Assembly (NCBI GenBank): GCA_964422615.1
Contig: CAYRBJ010000001.1
Coordinates: forward strand, 74,038-138,037
From: DATLWN01 sp964422615
GTDB taxonomy: Bacteria > Pseudomonadota > Zetaproteobacteria > Mariprofundales > Mariprofundaceae
Length of the DNA: 64,000 bases
Direction of reading: 5' to 3'
Positions 34,892 through 44,915 of the stretch are shown here, piece by piece; position 1 is the stretch's first letter, and the number at the start of each line of letters is the position of its first letter. The position numbers and the translations under genes are program-made. Under the pieces are notes generated by a model. The model saw only the letters and a list, made by a program, of their open reading frames with translations, had not been told where the DNA came from and did not search any database.

Positions 34892-36571
34892 ATGGATAAT
34901 CTGAAGGAATCACTGAAGCCGGTGTTTGCGCGCCTGGGGTCGATGACCCTGGCGGTGGGGATTCTGTGCGTGCTGGCCGTCGCCTCGGCCATCGGCACGG
35001 TGCTGCTGCAGAACCAGGAGCAGTCCGACTATATTAGGCAGTTCGGCCAGCTTTGGTACTGGACCTTCCGCAGCCTCGGCCTGTTCGACATGTACCACAC
35101 CTGGTGGTTCCTGACCCTGCTCGCCTTCCTGATGGTGTCGCTGGCCGTCTGCCTGTGGCGCAACGTGCCGCATATGCTCAAGGAGATGCGCACGCGCAAG
35201 GTGACCATCACCGACAAGTCGCTAAAGCATTTCCACCATCTGCACCACTGGCAGATCGCCGAGGGAACCTCCATGGCCGAGGTCAAGCAGACGGCCGAAA
35301 AGGGGCTGTCCGAATGGGAGCTGCTGGAGGCCGAGAAGAACGACGCCTTCTACCTGCGCGGCGACAAGGGCCGCTATCACAAGTGGGGCTACATCCTGGC
35401 GCATGCGGCGGTGCTGGTCATCCTGACCGGCGGCTGGATCAGTGTGCATTACGGTTTCCGCGGCAATATGGCGGTGCCGGAGGGCCAGAGCGAGAACGAG
35501 ATCGAGTTTTTGCGCGGCGCCACGGTCAATCACCTGAAGATGCCTTTCCGTGTCCGCTGCAACAAATTCCATATCGAGTTCTATCCATCCGGCCCGCCGA
35601 AGGAGTTCCGCAGCAACATAAGCATCATCGACCATGGCAAGGTGGTGATGACCAAGGACATCATCGTCAATGAGCCGTTGAAGTATAAGGGTGTGCGCAT
35701 CTTCCAGGCCTCGTTCGGTGACGGCGGTTCGGGCATCACGCTGAAGCTGTTCCATCTCGATGGCTCGCAAAAGATTCAAACCGTCAAGACCCACGTGTAC
35801 GACACCTGGAAGGATCCCAAGAGCGGGGTTTCGCTGCAGATCACCAATTTCCGGCCCTTCAACATCCAGAACATGGCCGGGGCCGGTGAGCCGAAGAATT
35901 TTCAGGACCTGGGGCCTGCGGTGGAGTACATCATCCGCGGCCCGGGGCTGAAGCCGGTGAAGGTCAAGAGCTATATGGATCCGTTCGTCATGAATGGCCA
36001 GGACCGTGGCATGCTGATGGAGGTGTCGGAAAGCGGCGACAAAAAGGATTTCCAGCCCTTCCTGCTGGGGCTGGACTTGACTCATCCGAAGGAATGGAAG
36101 CTTTTTCATGCCTTCATCCACGCCGCGGCCGCCCTTGGCGGTGGCAACACGCAGCATGAGCGTTTCAAGGCCTTCAATGCCGCCCTGAAGCAGGTGTACG
36201 GCAACAAGCCCCCGAAAGACTTCCAGGATCTGGGTGCGCGCCTGCTGCAGGGGATAGCCTCGCTGCCGAAGATCCCGTGGCCGTTCATCCCGATCCTGGA
36301 CAATTACCACCAGGTCTATTACACCGGCTTGCAGCTGACGGAGGATCCGGGCATGAATGTGGTATGGGCCGGCAGTATACTGCTGGTGCTCGGCCTGTGT
36401 ATCATGTTCTACTTGCCGCATCGCAAGATCTGGCTGGTGATCCGGCCGGCCGGCAAGGGCAAGGGGCTCGAGGTGAGCATGGCCGGCATGACCAATCGCA
36501 ATCGTCTGGGTTTTGAAAGGGAGTTTCAGGCCTTGTCGAGCAAACTGAACACTATGTTCGAACCGCAATAA
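34892..36571 (+). CDS. resB: ResB-like cytochrome c biogenesis protein (System II)
   Basis: With CcsA forms the System II complex that exports haem and attaches it to apocytochromes c. The 559-residue protein has three N-terminal helices (MTLAVGILCVLAVASAIGT..., YHTWWFLTLLAFLMVSLAVCLW), a fourth at about 165-185 (WGYILAHAAVLVILTGGWIS), a large periplasmic domain, and a final helix (GSILLVLGLCIMFYLPH) with its conserved haem-binding His before the cytoplasmic tail. ccsA follows after 10 bases. The window's DUF2231 cytochrome c is a possible client. Confidence 0.93.
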   Translation: MDNLKESLKPVFARLGSMTLAVGILCVLAVASAIGTVLLQNQEQSDYIRQFGQLWYWTFRSLGLFDMYHTWWFLTLLAFLMVSLAVCLWRNVPHMLKEMRTRKVTITDKSLKHFHHLHHWQIAEGTSMAEVKQTAEKGLSEWELLEAEKNDAFYLRGDKGRYHKWGYILAHAAVLVILTGGWISVHYGFRGNMAVPEGQSENEIEFLRGATVNHLKMPFRVRCNKFHIEFYPSGPPKEFRSNISIIDHGKVVMTKDIIVNEPLKYKGVRIFQASFGDGGSGITLKLFHLDGSQKIQTVKTHVYDTWKDPKSGVSLQITNFRPFNIQNMAGAGEPKNFQDLGPAVEYIIRGPGLKPVKVKSYMDPFVMNGQDRGMLMEVSESGDKKDFQPFLLGLDLTHPKEWKLFHAFIHAAAALGGGNTQHERFKAFNAALKQVYGNKPPKDFQDLGARLLQGIASLPKIPWPFIPILDNYHQVYYTGLQLTEDPGMNVVWAGSILLVLGLCIMFYLPHRKIWLVIRPAGKGKGLEVSMAGMTNRNRLGFEREFQALSSKLNTMFEPQ

Positions 36572-36581
36572 GGAGGTACTT

Positions 36582-37826
36582 ATGAGCGTGGCATTGGCAA
36601 ATCATTCAACAACGTGGGATTCCCTGAGTCACGGGCGCCCCGGTTTCATCCGTTTCGGCGCCTACTTGGGCGTGATCCTGGGGGCCGCTGGCCTGGCGAT
36701 GTTCGGCAGTGGCGGCTACAACCAGGATCAGTACCTGTTCCAGCTGCTGGGCAGCCCGGGCCTGATCTGGTGCGGTACTGGTGCCATCATTGGCGCTCTG
36801 TCCTCCACGGTGCTGAGCACCCTGCGACCGTCGCTGACCGAGTCCAGGATCGCTACGAACTTGGTGCCATGGCTGGACGGCGTGCTCATGATGCTGTTGC
36901 TGGCAGCGGTGCTGTCGCAGTTCGAACCGCCGAAATCGATGATCTCGTTCGACGACCAGTCCAACCTGTTCTCCGGTCGCGTCATCATGGCCATGAACAT
37001 CGTGTTCATCTTCTCGGCCGTCAGCTATATCGCCTATCTGTTTGCACCGGATTCCTTCATGGGCCGGCTTGCCACCTGGTCGGCGTGGGCCGGCGTCTAT
37101 GCCGGCGGCTCCGCTCTGTTGTTGCGCTGGCACGAGTCCTATCTGATCTCACCCGACATCGGCCATGCGCCGGTATCCAACCTCTATGAGGTGTTCATTC
37201 TGCTGTGCTGTGTCACCACGACGGTTTATCTGGCGCTGGAGAAGCGTTATCAGGCCAAGGCGATGGGTGCCTTCGTGCTGACACTGGTGGCGGCTGCCGT
37301 ATTCTTCGACATCTGGCTCGCCTCGGTCGGAGAGGCCAGCATCAAGCCGCTGGTGCCTGCCCTGCAGTCCTACTGGATGAAGATCCATGTGCCGATGAAC
37401 TTCATCGGTTATGGTTCGTTCTCGGTCGCCTGTGGTGCCGGCATGGCCTATCTGTGGCGCAGCCACCTGGAAAAACGCGGCAGCAATGCCCGCATTCTGG
37501 CGGTAATGCCGACCCTGGACCAACTCGATCAGCTTGCCTACAAGGCAGTGTCCATCGGCTTCCCGGCCTTCACGCTGGCCACCATCCTCGGTGCAGCCTG
37601 GGCGTCCGAGGCCTGGGGCGGCTATTGGTCCTGGGATCCGAAGGAGACCTGGGCACTGATCGTGTGGCTGACCTATGGCGCCTACCTGCATGCGCGTGTG
37701 TCGCACGGCTGGCATGGTCGGGCTCTGGCCTGGTGGGCGGTGGCCGGCTTTTTGGTGACGCTGTTCTGTTTCCTCGGCGTCAACATGTACCTGTCGGGCT
37801 TGCACTCCTACGGTCGATTGAGCTAA
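36582..37826 (+). CDS. ccsA: CcsA/ResC cytochrome c synthase subunit
   Basis: Haem-handling partner of ResB. The 414-residue membrane protein has about eight helices and the family's tryptophan-rich signature WGGYWSWDPKETWALIVWL (about residues 343-361), flanked by conserved His residues in YGAYLHARVSHGWHG and in LHVPMNFIGYGSF-type segments (KIHVPMNFIGYGSF). The N-terminal extension (about 60 residues) is longer than in chloroplast CcsA, as is common in beta/gammaproteobacteria. AAGGAGG lies just upstream of ATG 36582. Confidence 0.94.
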   Translation: MSVALANHSTTWDSLSHGRPGFIRFGAYLGVILGAAGLAMFGSGGYNQDQYLFQLLGSPGLIWCGTGAIIGALSSTVLSTLRPSLTESRIATNLVPWLDGVLMMLLLAAVLSQFEPPKSMISFDDQSNLFSGRVIMAMNIVFIFSAVSYIAYLFAPDSFMGRLATWSAWAGVYAGGSALLLRWHESYLISPDIGHAPVSNLYEVFILLCCVTTTVYLALEKRYQAKAMGAFVLTLVAAAVFFDIWLASVGEASIKPLVPALQSYWMKIHVPMNFIGYGSFSVACGAGMAYLWRSHLEKRGSNARILAVMPTLDQLDQLAYKAVSIGFPAFTLATILGAAWASEAWGGYWSWDPKETWALIVWLTYGAYLHARVSHGWHGRALAWWAVAGFLVTLFCFLGVNMYLSGLHSYGRLS

Positions 37827-37855
37827 ATACCCTCTAGACGAGGGGAAGGGATGGC

Positions 37856-38722
37856 ATGAATCGCCTGCACAAGATCGTTTTTCCGACGGCCGGCATGGGA
37901 ACGCGCTTCCTGCCGGCCACGAAGGCGACGCCGAAGGAAATGCTGACCATCGTCGACAAGCCCCTGATTCAGTATGGCGTCGAGGAGGCGCTGGCGGCGG
38001 GGCTGGACGAGATCATCATGGTCACCGGCCGGGGGAAGCGCAGCATCGAGGATCATTTCGATGTTTCGGCCGAGCTCGAGCACGCCTTGCTGGAGGCCGG
38101 CAAGAAGGACCTGTTCGACCGGGTATCGAACATCTCGAACATGGCCGAGATAGCCTATGTGCGGCAAAGACAGCCGCTAGGCCTCGGCCATGCAGTGGCC
38201 TGTGCCGAGCACTGGGTCGGCGGTGAATGCTTCGGCGTGTCGCTGGCCGACGAATTGATCTTGGCCGAGGTGCCGGCCATGCGCCAGCTGCGCGATGTGC
38301 ACGAACGCACGGGGTTCTCCGTCATCGGTCTGGCGCGCGTGCCGCGCGAGCAGAGCCGGCGCTACGGCATGGTGGCTGCGGAAAAGGAAGGCGACCTGCT
38401 GCGCCTGACCGGTATGGTGGAGAAGCCGTCCCCCGAGGATTCCCCGTCGGACATGGCCATGATCGGCCGTTACATTTTCACGCCGAAGCTGTTCGACTAC
38501 CTGAGAAATACGGCCGCCGGTGCCGGCGGTGAGATTCAGCTTACCGATGCCATGGCGGAGCTCGCCCGCCATGAGCCGGTGTATGGCGTCGTCATCGAGG
38601 GTGAGCGCTTCGATGCCGGGCAGCCGCTTGGATTCCTGCTGGCCAACCTGCACCTGGGGCTGAGGCACCCGGAATACGGCAAACCCCTTCGTCAGACCAT
38701 CGATTCGTTCAACAAGCCTTGA
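37856..38722 (+). CDS. galU: UTP-glucose-1-phosphate uridylyltransferase
   Basis: Makes UDP-glucose, precursor of LPS, capsule and trehalose. The 288-residue protein has KIVFPTAGMGTRFLPATKATPKEML (nucleotide loop), DKPLIQYGVEEALAAG, LGLGHAVACAEHWVG, MVEKPSPEDSPS and EGERFDAGQPLGFL. It overlaps the next gene start by TTGA. Upstream, ccsA ends 29 bases away with no terminator. Confidence 0.96.
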   Translation: MNRLHKIVFPTAGMGTRFLPATKATPKEMLTIVDKPLIQYGVEEALAAGLDEIIMVTGRGKRSIEDHFDVSAELEHALLEAGKKDLFDRVSNISNMAEIAYVRQRQPLGLGHAVACAEHWVGGECFGVSLADELILAEVPAMRQLRDVHERTGFSVIGLARVPREQSRRYGMVAAEKEGDLLRLTGMVEKPSPEDSPSDMAMIGRYIFTPKLFDYLRNTAAGAGGEIQLTDAMAELARHEPVYGVVIEGERFDAGQPLGFLLANLHLGLRHPEYGKPLRQTIDSFNKP

Positions 38723-39357
38723 ACGTCCTGGCACTCGATGCCGCCTACGGGCAGGCATCGGCCTGCCTGTTGAGCAGTGGTCATCTGCACAGCGAAACCA
38801 TTTCGGAACCGGAACCGCATTCCCAGGCCATCCTGCCCATGCTGACCCGGCTTCTGGTCAGCGCCGGCCTCGAGTGGGAACAGCTGGATGTGTTGGCCGT
38901 CGGCGTCGGTCCGGGCTCGTTTACCGGTATCCGCGTGGCCATCGCCACCGTGGCCGGGCTGAACGCCGTGCTGGACAAGCCGGTACTCGGCGTATCCTCG
39001 CTGGCCGTGACCGCCCGCCAGGCCGATGTGCCGGGACCGGTGTGGGTGCTCGAGGATGCCCGCGCCGGAGAGATGTTCGTTGCCTGCTATGAGGATGGTA
39101 AATCCGTGACCGCCGATGGCTGTCATGTCTACGAGGCCTTGGCCGCATGGCCGGCCGGGCGCTATGCGGCGCATCGGCCGCCGCCGGGCTGTGAGGGCTG
39201 GACACGGTTGGAGTTCAGGCGCGAGCGAGGCGAGGCTCTGGCGGTGGAGGTTCGTGCCCAACTGGATACCATCGACGATATCGAAGCGTTGCCGCATGTG
39301 ATGGCGCCGGCGTATCTGCAGCGTTCGCAGGCCGAGAGAAGCGCGACCCGTGCCTGA
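38719..39357 (+). CDS. tsaB: tRNA threonylcarbamoyladenosine biosynthesis protein TsaB
   Basis: Partner of TsaD/TsaE in t6A synthesis. The 212-residue ASKHA-fold protein begins NVLALDAAYGQASACLL and has HSQAILPMLTRLL, VGVGPGSFTGIRVAIATVAGL and the C-terminal PAYLQRS. The start is TTG 38719, overlapping the galU stop (TTGA), so translation is coupled. It overlaps the phosphatase gene by 8 bases. The usual neighbour rimI is absent. Confidence 0.93.
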   Translation: MNVLALDAAYGQASACLLSSGHLHSETISEPEPHSQAILPMLTRLLVSAGLEWEQLDVLAVGVGPGSFTGIRVAIATVAGLNAVLDKPVLGVSSLAVTARQADVPGPVWVLEDARAGEMFVACYEDGKSVTADGCHVYEALAAWPAGRYAAHRPPPGCEGWTRLEFRRERGEALAVEVRAQLDTIDDIEALPHVMAPAYLQRSQAERSATRA

Positions 39358-39829
39358 GGCCGCGGTACGCGTACTGTTCGTCTGTCTCGGCAATATCTGT
39401 CGTTCACCGCTGGCCGAGGTCGTGGTGCGCGACCGGGCGCGGGAACGGGGGCTGTTGCACCGTTTCGAGTTCGCTTCGGCCGGCACCGGAGACTGGCACA
39501 TCGGCAAGGGTGCCGATCCGCGTTCTGCGGCTACCGCCCGGCGCCATGGTCATGACCTGGGTACGCACCGGGCGCAGCAGATCACCCCGTCACGCCTCGG
39601 GGGCTGGCACTGGTTTGTGGCCATGGACAGTGAGAATCGGGCCGATCTGCTGGCGATGGGCATACCCGACAGCCGTGTGTTGCTGATGCGCCAGTTTGAG
39701 ATTGGAGAGGAGGCGGAGCCGGATGTGCCGGATCCGTACTTCGGTGGAGCGGAAGGCTTCGACCATGTTTATGCGATGCTGCGCGACAATGCCGATCGCC
39801 TGCTGGATTTTCTGCTTAGCGAATCCTGA
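39350..39829 (+). CDS. Low-molecular-weight protein tyrosine phosphatase
   Basis: A 159-residue phosphatase. The P-loop VCLGNICRSPLAE (CX5R, Cys12-Arg18) lies after the first strand, and the general acid is in DPYFGG (about residue 127). Members dephosphorylate tyrosine kinases of exopolysaccharide export or arginine phosphate; the neighbouring galU suggests a sugar-polymer link, which is inference. The start is GTG 39350. It converges on ntrC, 9 bases apart. Confidence 0.93.
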   Translation: MPEAAVRVLFVCLGNICRSPLAEVVVRDRARERGLLHRFEFASAGTGDWHIGKGADPRSAATARRHGHDLGTHRAQQITPSRLGGWHWFVAMDSENRADLLAMGIPDSRVLLMRQFEIGEEAEPDVPDPYFGGAEGFDHVYAMLRDNADRLLDFLLSES

Positions 39830-39838
39830 GTTCCAGGC

Positions 39839-41238
<1,400 letters not shown>

Positions 41239-41242
<4 letters not shown>

Positions 41243-42246
41243 GTCGGAGAAACCTCCAGCGGGAATTGCAGCGTGAAACGGGTGCGGCCGCGCTCGGAGC
41301 GCAGTTGCACGCGGCCGCCGTGCTCCAGCATCACCCGCTGCACCAGCGCCAGGCCCAGTCCGCTGCCGCGCGATTTGCTGGTGACGAAGGGCTCGAACAG
41401 GCGGGTACGCACATGCTCGGGAACCGGGGTACCATCGTTGGTGATGATGATCTCGATGACGCGTCCGGCGTGGCCCGGCAGCTTGGCCACGGGCGAGATA
41501 CGACTCTCCAACTCCACCATCGTTGCTCCCGCCTCCAGGGCATTCCTCCACAGGTTCTCGATCGCCTGGCGCAGCCGCCCTGGATGGGCACGGATGTCCG
41601 GAAGGCTGGGATCGTAGACGCGCCTCAGCTGCACGCCCTCCGGTGGACGGCAGACGTCGTCGATGACGCTGTGCACATTGACCGATTCCATCTGGATGTT
41701 GGCACGCGGGCCCAGCTGCAGGAAGGCATCGATGCGCTCACGGATGCGGTCCACTTCGGCCAGAATATGGCGTACAGCATCCTTCGTGTCGTCATTCTCG
41801 GCATGTTCGCCCAGCCACTGGGCGGCGCCGCGCAACGCCGCCAGGGGATTCTTGATTTCGTGGGCCATTTCCAGCGCCACGCGCGCGATGGCCTCGGCGA
41901 TCTCGTGGCGACGGGACTGCTGTTCAACCTCGTGGCGGTTCGCCTCGGGCACGATCATTGCCGCGGCACCTTCCTCATCCGGGCCCATATGCAGCGAGCA
42001 TGGCTGGTTGTTGGCACGCATGGTCAGGCTGTGATCCGAGATGTTCGCATGGTGCACGAACACGTGATCAAGCATGCGCTGGATGGCCTCGGCCGGGGAG
42101 AACAGGCCGTTCAAATGCCTGCCGGCCAGGCCACGCTCCGAGACGCCCAGCAGTTCCTGAGCCAGCAGATTGGCCCGAAGAACCTGTCCGTCGTGATCGA
42201 TGAGCAGCGTTGGCAGGGGCGAGACATGGACGCATTCAAGCGGCAT
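41239..42246 (-). CDS. ntrB: NtrB nitrogen regulation histidine kinase
   Basis: A 335-residue soluble kinase that phosphorylates NtrC. An N-terminal PAS-like domain (LPTLLIDHDGQVLRANLLAQELLG) precedes the H-box in EMAHEIKNPLAALRGAAQWL. The ATPase domain follows with N-box NLWRNALEAGAT, the G1 region and GSGLGLALVQRVMLEHGG. No membrane segments. ATG 42246 (MPLECVHV) was chosen; it overlaps the end of dusB by 11 bases. The order dusB-ntrB-ntrC matches the nifR3-ntrBC operon of alphaproteobacteria. Confidence 0.94.
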
Positions 42247-43264
42247 TGGCGAGTCGGCTGTCACAGCCCAGGAAAAAGGTCTCGGCGGCATCCAGCTGTT
42301 CCTGCCAGTTGTGCAGGCGCTGGAAGGCGCTGCGGAACTCGCTGGAACCGGCCATGCCCTTCGTATACCAGGGGATATGCTTGCGGGCCAGCTGCGATGC
42401 CGTGTGGATGCCGTGATGTTCGGCCAGATGATGCATATGCTCGCGGATTACCAGCCAACGCTCACCTGGGCTCGGGGCAGCCGGTCGCGGTTCGCCGAGA
42501 AGGGTGGCGCGGACATCGCCGAGTACCCAGGGATTGCCCTGTACAGCGCGGCCAACCATGACGCCGTCACAGCCGGAGACGGCGATCATGCGGCGGGCGG
42601 ACTCACCGTCGACGATATCGCCATTGCCGATCACCGGGATGGATACGGCCTTCTTGGCACAGCCGATGTCCTCCCAGTCCGCATGGCCGTGGAACATCTG
42701 GCTGCGTGTACGGCCGTGCACCGTCAGCATCTGCACGCCACAATCCTCGGCAATGCGGGCGATACGCTCGACATTCTTGCTCGCCTCGTCCCAGCCGGTG
42801 CGGATCTTCAGCGTCACCGGTACCTCGACCGCCTCCACGGTGGCCTTCAGCACGCGCGCTACCAGTGTCTCGTCACGCAGCATGGCGGAGCCGGCAATCT
42901 GCTTGCAGATCTTCTTTACCGGGCAGCCCATGTTGATGTCGATGAAGTCGGCACCGCGCGCCACAGCCCAGCGGGCCGCCTCCTGCATGTAGGCCGGGTC
43001 GGAGCCGGCGATCTGCACCGAAACCGGCCGTTCGTCGGCATCCAGCTCGGCCATGCGCTCGGTGCGCTCGCGCCCCTGTTCGATGGCGCGTGAGGCGATC
43101 ATTTCGGTGACGACCAGGCCAATACCGAAGCGGCGGCATACCCGGCGGAACGGCAGGTCGGTGATGCCGGCCATCGGCGCCAGCACCAGCGGCACATCGA
43201 TACGGTGCCGACCCAGGGTGAAGCCGGGTAGCAGGCGGGCTGACAGCGGAGGAGTGCTTAACAT
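42236..43264 (-). CDS. dusB: tRNA-dihydrouridine synthase (DusB/NifR3)
   Basis: FMN enzyme that reduces specific uridines in tRNA. The 342-residue TIM-barrel protein has LAPMAGITDLPFRRVC, IDINMGCPVKKICKQIAGSAML (catalytic Cys), KIRTGWDEASKN, LTVHGRTRSQMFHG, IGNGDIVDGESA and GVMVGRAVQGNPW. It leads the ntrBC operon and is divergent from engB with 93 bases between the starts; on its strand a TAGAAT box lies close to the start codon. Confidence 0.95.
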   Translation of the reverse strand: MLSTPPLSARLLPGFTLGRHRIDVPLVLAPMAGITDLPFRRVCRRFGIGLVVTEMIASRAIEQGRERTERMAELDADERPVSVQIAGSDPAYMQEAARWAVARGADFIDINMGCPVKKICKQIAGSAMLRDETLVARVLKATVEAVEVPVTLKIRTGWDEASKNVERIARIAEDCGVQMLTVHGRTRSQMFHGHADWEDIGCAKKAVSIPVIGNGDIVDGESARRMIAVSGCDGVMVGRAVQGNPWVLGDVRATLLGEPRPAAPSPGERWLVIREHMHHLAEHHGIHTASQLARKHIPWYTKGMAGSSEFRSAFQRLHNWQEQLDAAETFFLGCDSRLANAA

Positions 43265-43357
43265 TTAGGCAATTCTAGAGAGATTCCGTCCGGGCGCCAG
43301 TGTTTTGTGACGCCACGGTGCTTGCCGCCGGCCCGTCGCCCCGCCACCCTTGCTGGC

Positions 43358-43972
43358 ATGACCGGGGATGCGCTTTCCATTCACTGGCCCGAGACGCACT
43401 TCGTGCAGTCGGTGGCCGATGTACGCCAGTTCCCGGCCTCGGCGGTGCCGAACCTGGCTGTGGCCGGACATTCGAATGTCGGCAAGTCCTCGTTGCTCAA
43501 TGCCCTATTCGGACGCAAGGGCCTGGTCAAAACCTCGAAGAATCCCGGGTGTACGAGGCTGCTGAACCTGTTCGATGTCGACGGCAGACTGCTGGTAGTG
43601 GATCTGCCGGGCTACGGATATGCGCGGGCGGCCAAGCGCGAGCAGGCAAGATGGGCCGAACTGATCGAGTCCTACCTGCAGGGAGCTGCGCCGCCGCAGT
43701 TGGTGCTGGTGCTGCTGGATATCCGGCACGGCCCCAAGGATCAGGACCTACAGTTGATCGACTGGCTTAACGCCCGCGGCATTCGCTGGCTGCCGGTGGC
43801 CACGAAGGCCGACAAGCTGTCCGGCAATGCGCGCAGCAAGCGGCTGCAGGAAATGACACGGGCCATGGGCGGCATGCTGGCGCCGCTGCCGACCTCCAGC
43901 CTCGACCGCCGCGGCATCGAACAGCTGCGTAGCGCCATCGTGCACGAGCTGTTCCCGCTGCCGGCAAGCTGA
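43358..43972 (+). CDS. engB: Ribosome biogenesis GTPase EngB/YsxC
   Basis: Essential GTPase for 50S assembly. The 204-residue protein has G1 AVAGHSNVGKSSLLNALFG, G2 Thr in NPGCTRLLNLF, G3 VVDLPGYGYA and G4 ATKADKLS in the proper order, and FVQSVADVRQFP before the G domain. ATG 43358 (MTGDALSIHWPE) fits relatives; the frame is open 17 codons further upstream. The mutarotase gene begins one base after the stop. Confidence 0.94.
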   Translation: MTGDALSIHWPETHFVQSVADVRQFPASAVPNLAVAGHSNVGKSSLLNALFGRKGLVKTSKNPGCTRLLNLFDVDGRLLVVDLPGYGYARAAKREQARWAELIESYLQGAAPPQLVLVLLDIRHGPKDQDLQLIDWLNARGIRWLPVATKADKLSGNARSKRLQEMTRAMGGMLAPLPTSSLDRRGIEQLRSAIVHELFPLPAS

Positions 43973-43973
43973 C

Positions 43974-44876
43974 ATGCACGCCGTGGATATTCCGGAGCTG
44001 AACGCCCGCTTCGCCATTCCGGGCCAGGTTTCGTTTCGCACCGTCAACGGCATGACGGTGGTGGAGATTGCCAATGCCACTGCCACCGCAAGCCTGGCCA
44101 TGCAGGGCGCGCATCTTCTGCACTGGACGCCACGAGGCATGTCGCCGGTGATCTGGTTATCGCCACAGGCGAGATTCGCACCCGGCACCCCGATCCGTGG
44201 CGGCGTACCCATCTGCTGGCCGTGGTTCGGTCCGCCTGCCGGCGGATCCGGTTTGCCCAGCCACGGATTCGCCCGCATCTCACCTTGGGAGCTGCTTGAG
44301 GTTCGGCCATCGCCGGAGGTCACGCACCTGGCATTTCGCCTGGCTCCTAGCGCCGGTGCACAGGCGCAGTGGCCACCCACCGCGGTGCCGGAGTTGCATA
44401 TGACCATCGGTGCCCGGCTGGAAATGGAACTGGTGACAAGCAATACCGGCAGCAAGGCGATCACCATCGGTCAGGCACTGCATGCCTATTTTGTGGTGGG
44501 AGACGTGAGGCAGGTGCGGATTGAGGGGCTGGACGGCTGTCCGTATATCGATAAGGTGGACGGGGGACGGCGCGGGATTCAAGACGGCACGCTTATAATC
44601 GGCAGGGAGACGGACCGCATCTATCTGGATGCCACGGTGGACTGCATCATCGACGATCCGGTTCTGACCCGGCGCATTCGCATCGGGAAGCACGGCAGCC
44701 GGTCAACGGTGGTGTGGAACCCATGGGCCGACAAGGCGGCGAGCATGGGGGATCTGGGTGAAAACAACTATCTTCGAATGGTGTGCGTGGAAGCTGCCAA
44801 CGTGGCCGACGACCTCGTGACCGTGGCGCCGGATTCGTCGTGCCGCCTCGGGGTTGTATGCAGCGTTGAGGCCTAG
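43974..44876 (+). CDS. D-hexose-6-phosphate mutarotase (YeaD-like)
   Basis: Interconverts anomers of hexose 6-phosphates, probably glucose 6-phosphate. The 300-residue aldose-epimerase-fold protein has MQGAHLLHWTP, IRGGVPICWPWFGP, SHGFARISPWEL (catalytic His region), IGQALHAYFVVGDV and VVWNPWADKA with NNYLRMVCVEAAN near the end. The active Glu is expected in the last block. It would feed zwf (49 kb) with the beta anomer. It starts one base after engB. Confidence 0.9.
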   Translation: MHAVDIPELNARFAIPGQVSFRTVNGMTVVEIANATATASLAMQGAHLLHWTPRGMSPVIWLSPQARFAPGTPIRGGVPICWPWFGPPAGGSGLPSHGFARISPWELLEVRPSPEVTHLAFRLAPSAGAQAQWPPTAVPELHMTIGARLEMELVTSNTGSKAITIGQALHAYFVVGDVRQVRIEGLDGCPYIDKVDGGRRGIQDGTLIIGRETDRIYLDATVDCIIDDPVLTRRIRIGKHGSRSTVVWNPWADKAASMGDLGENNYLRMVCVEAANVADDLVTVAPDSSCRLGVVCSVEA

Positions 44877-44915
44877 CCGTCATCCGACGCACGCACCAAC
44901 GGAAGGGAGGCCGAC

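Noticed and set aside
35222..36568. 448-codon minus-strand frame over resB
   Set aside because: Shadow of resB; no independent support.
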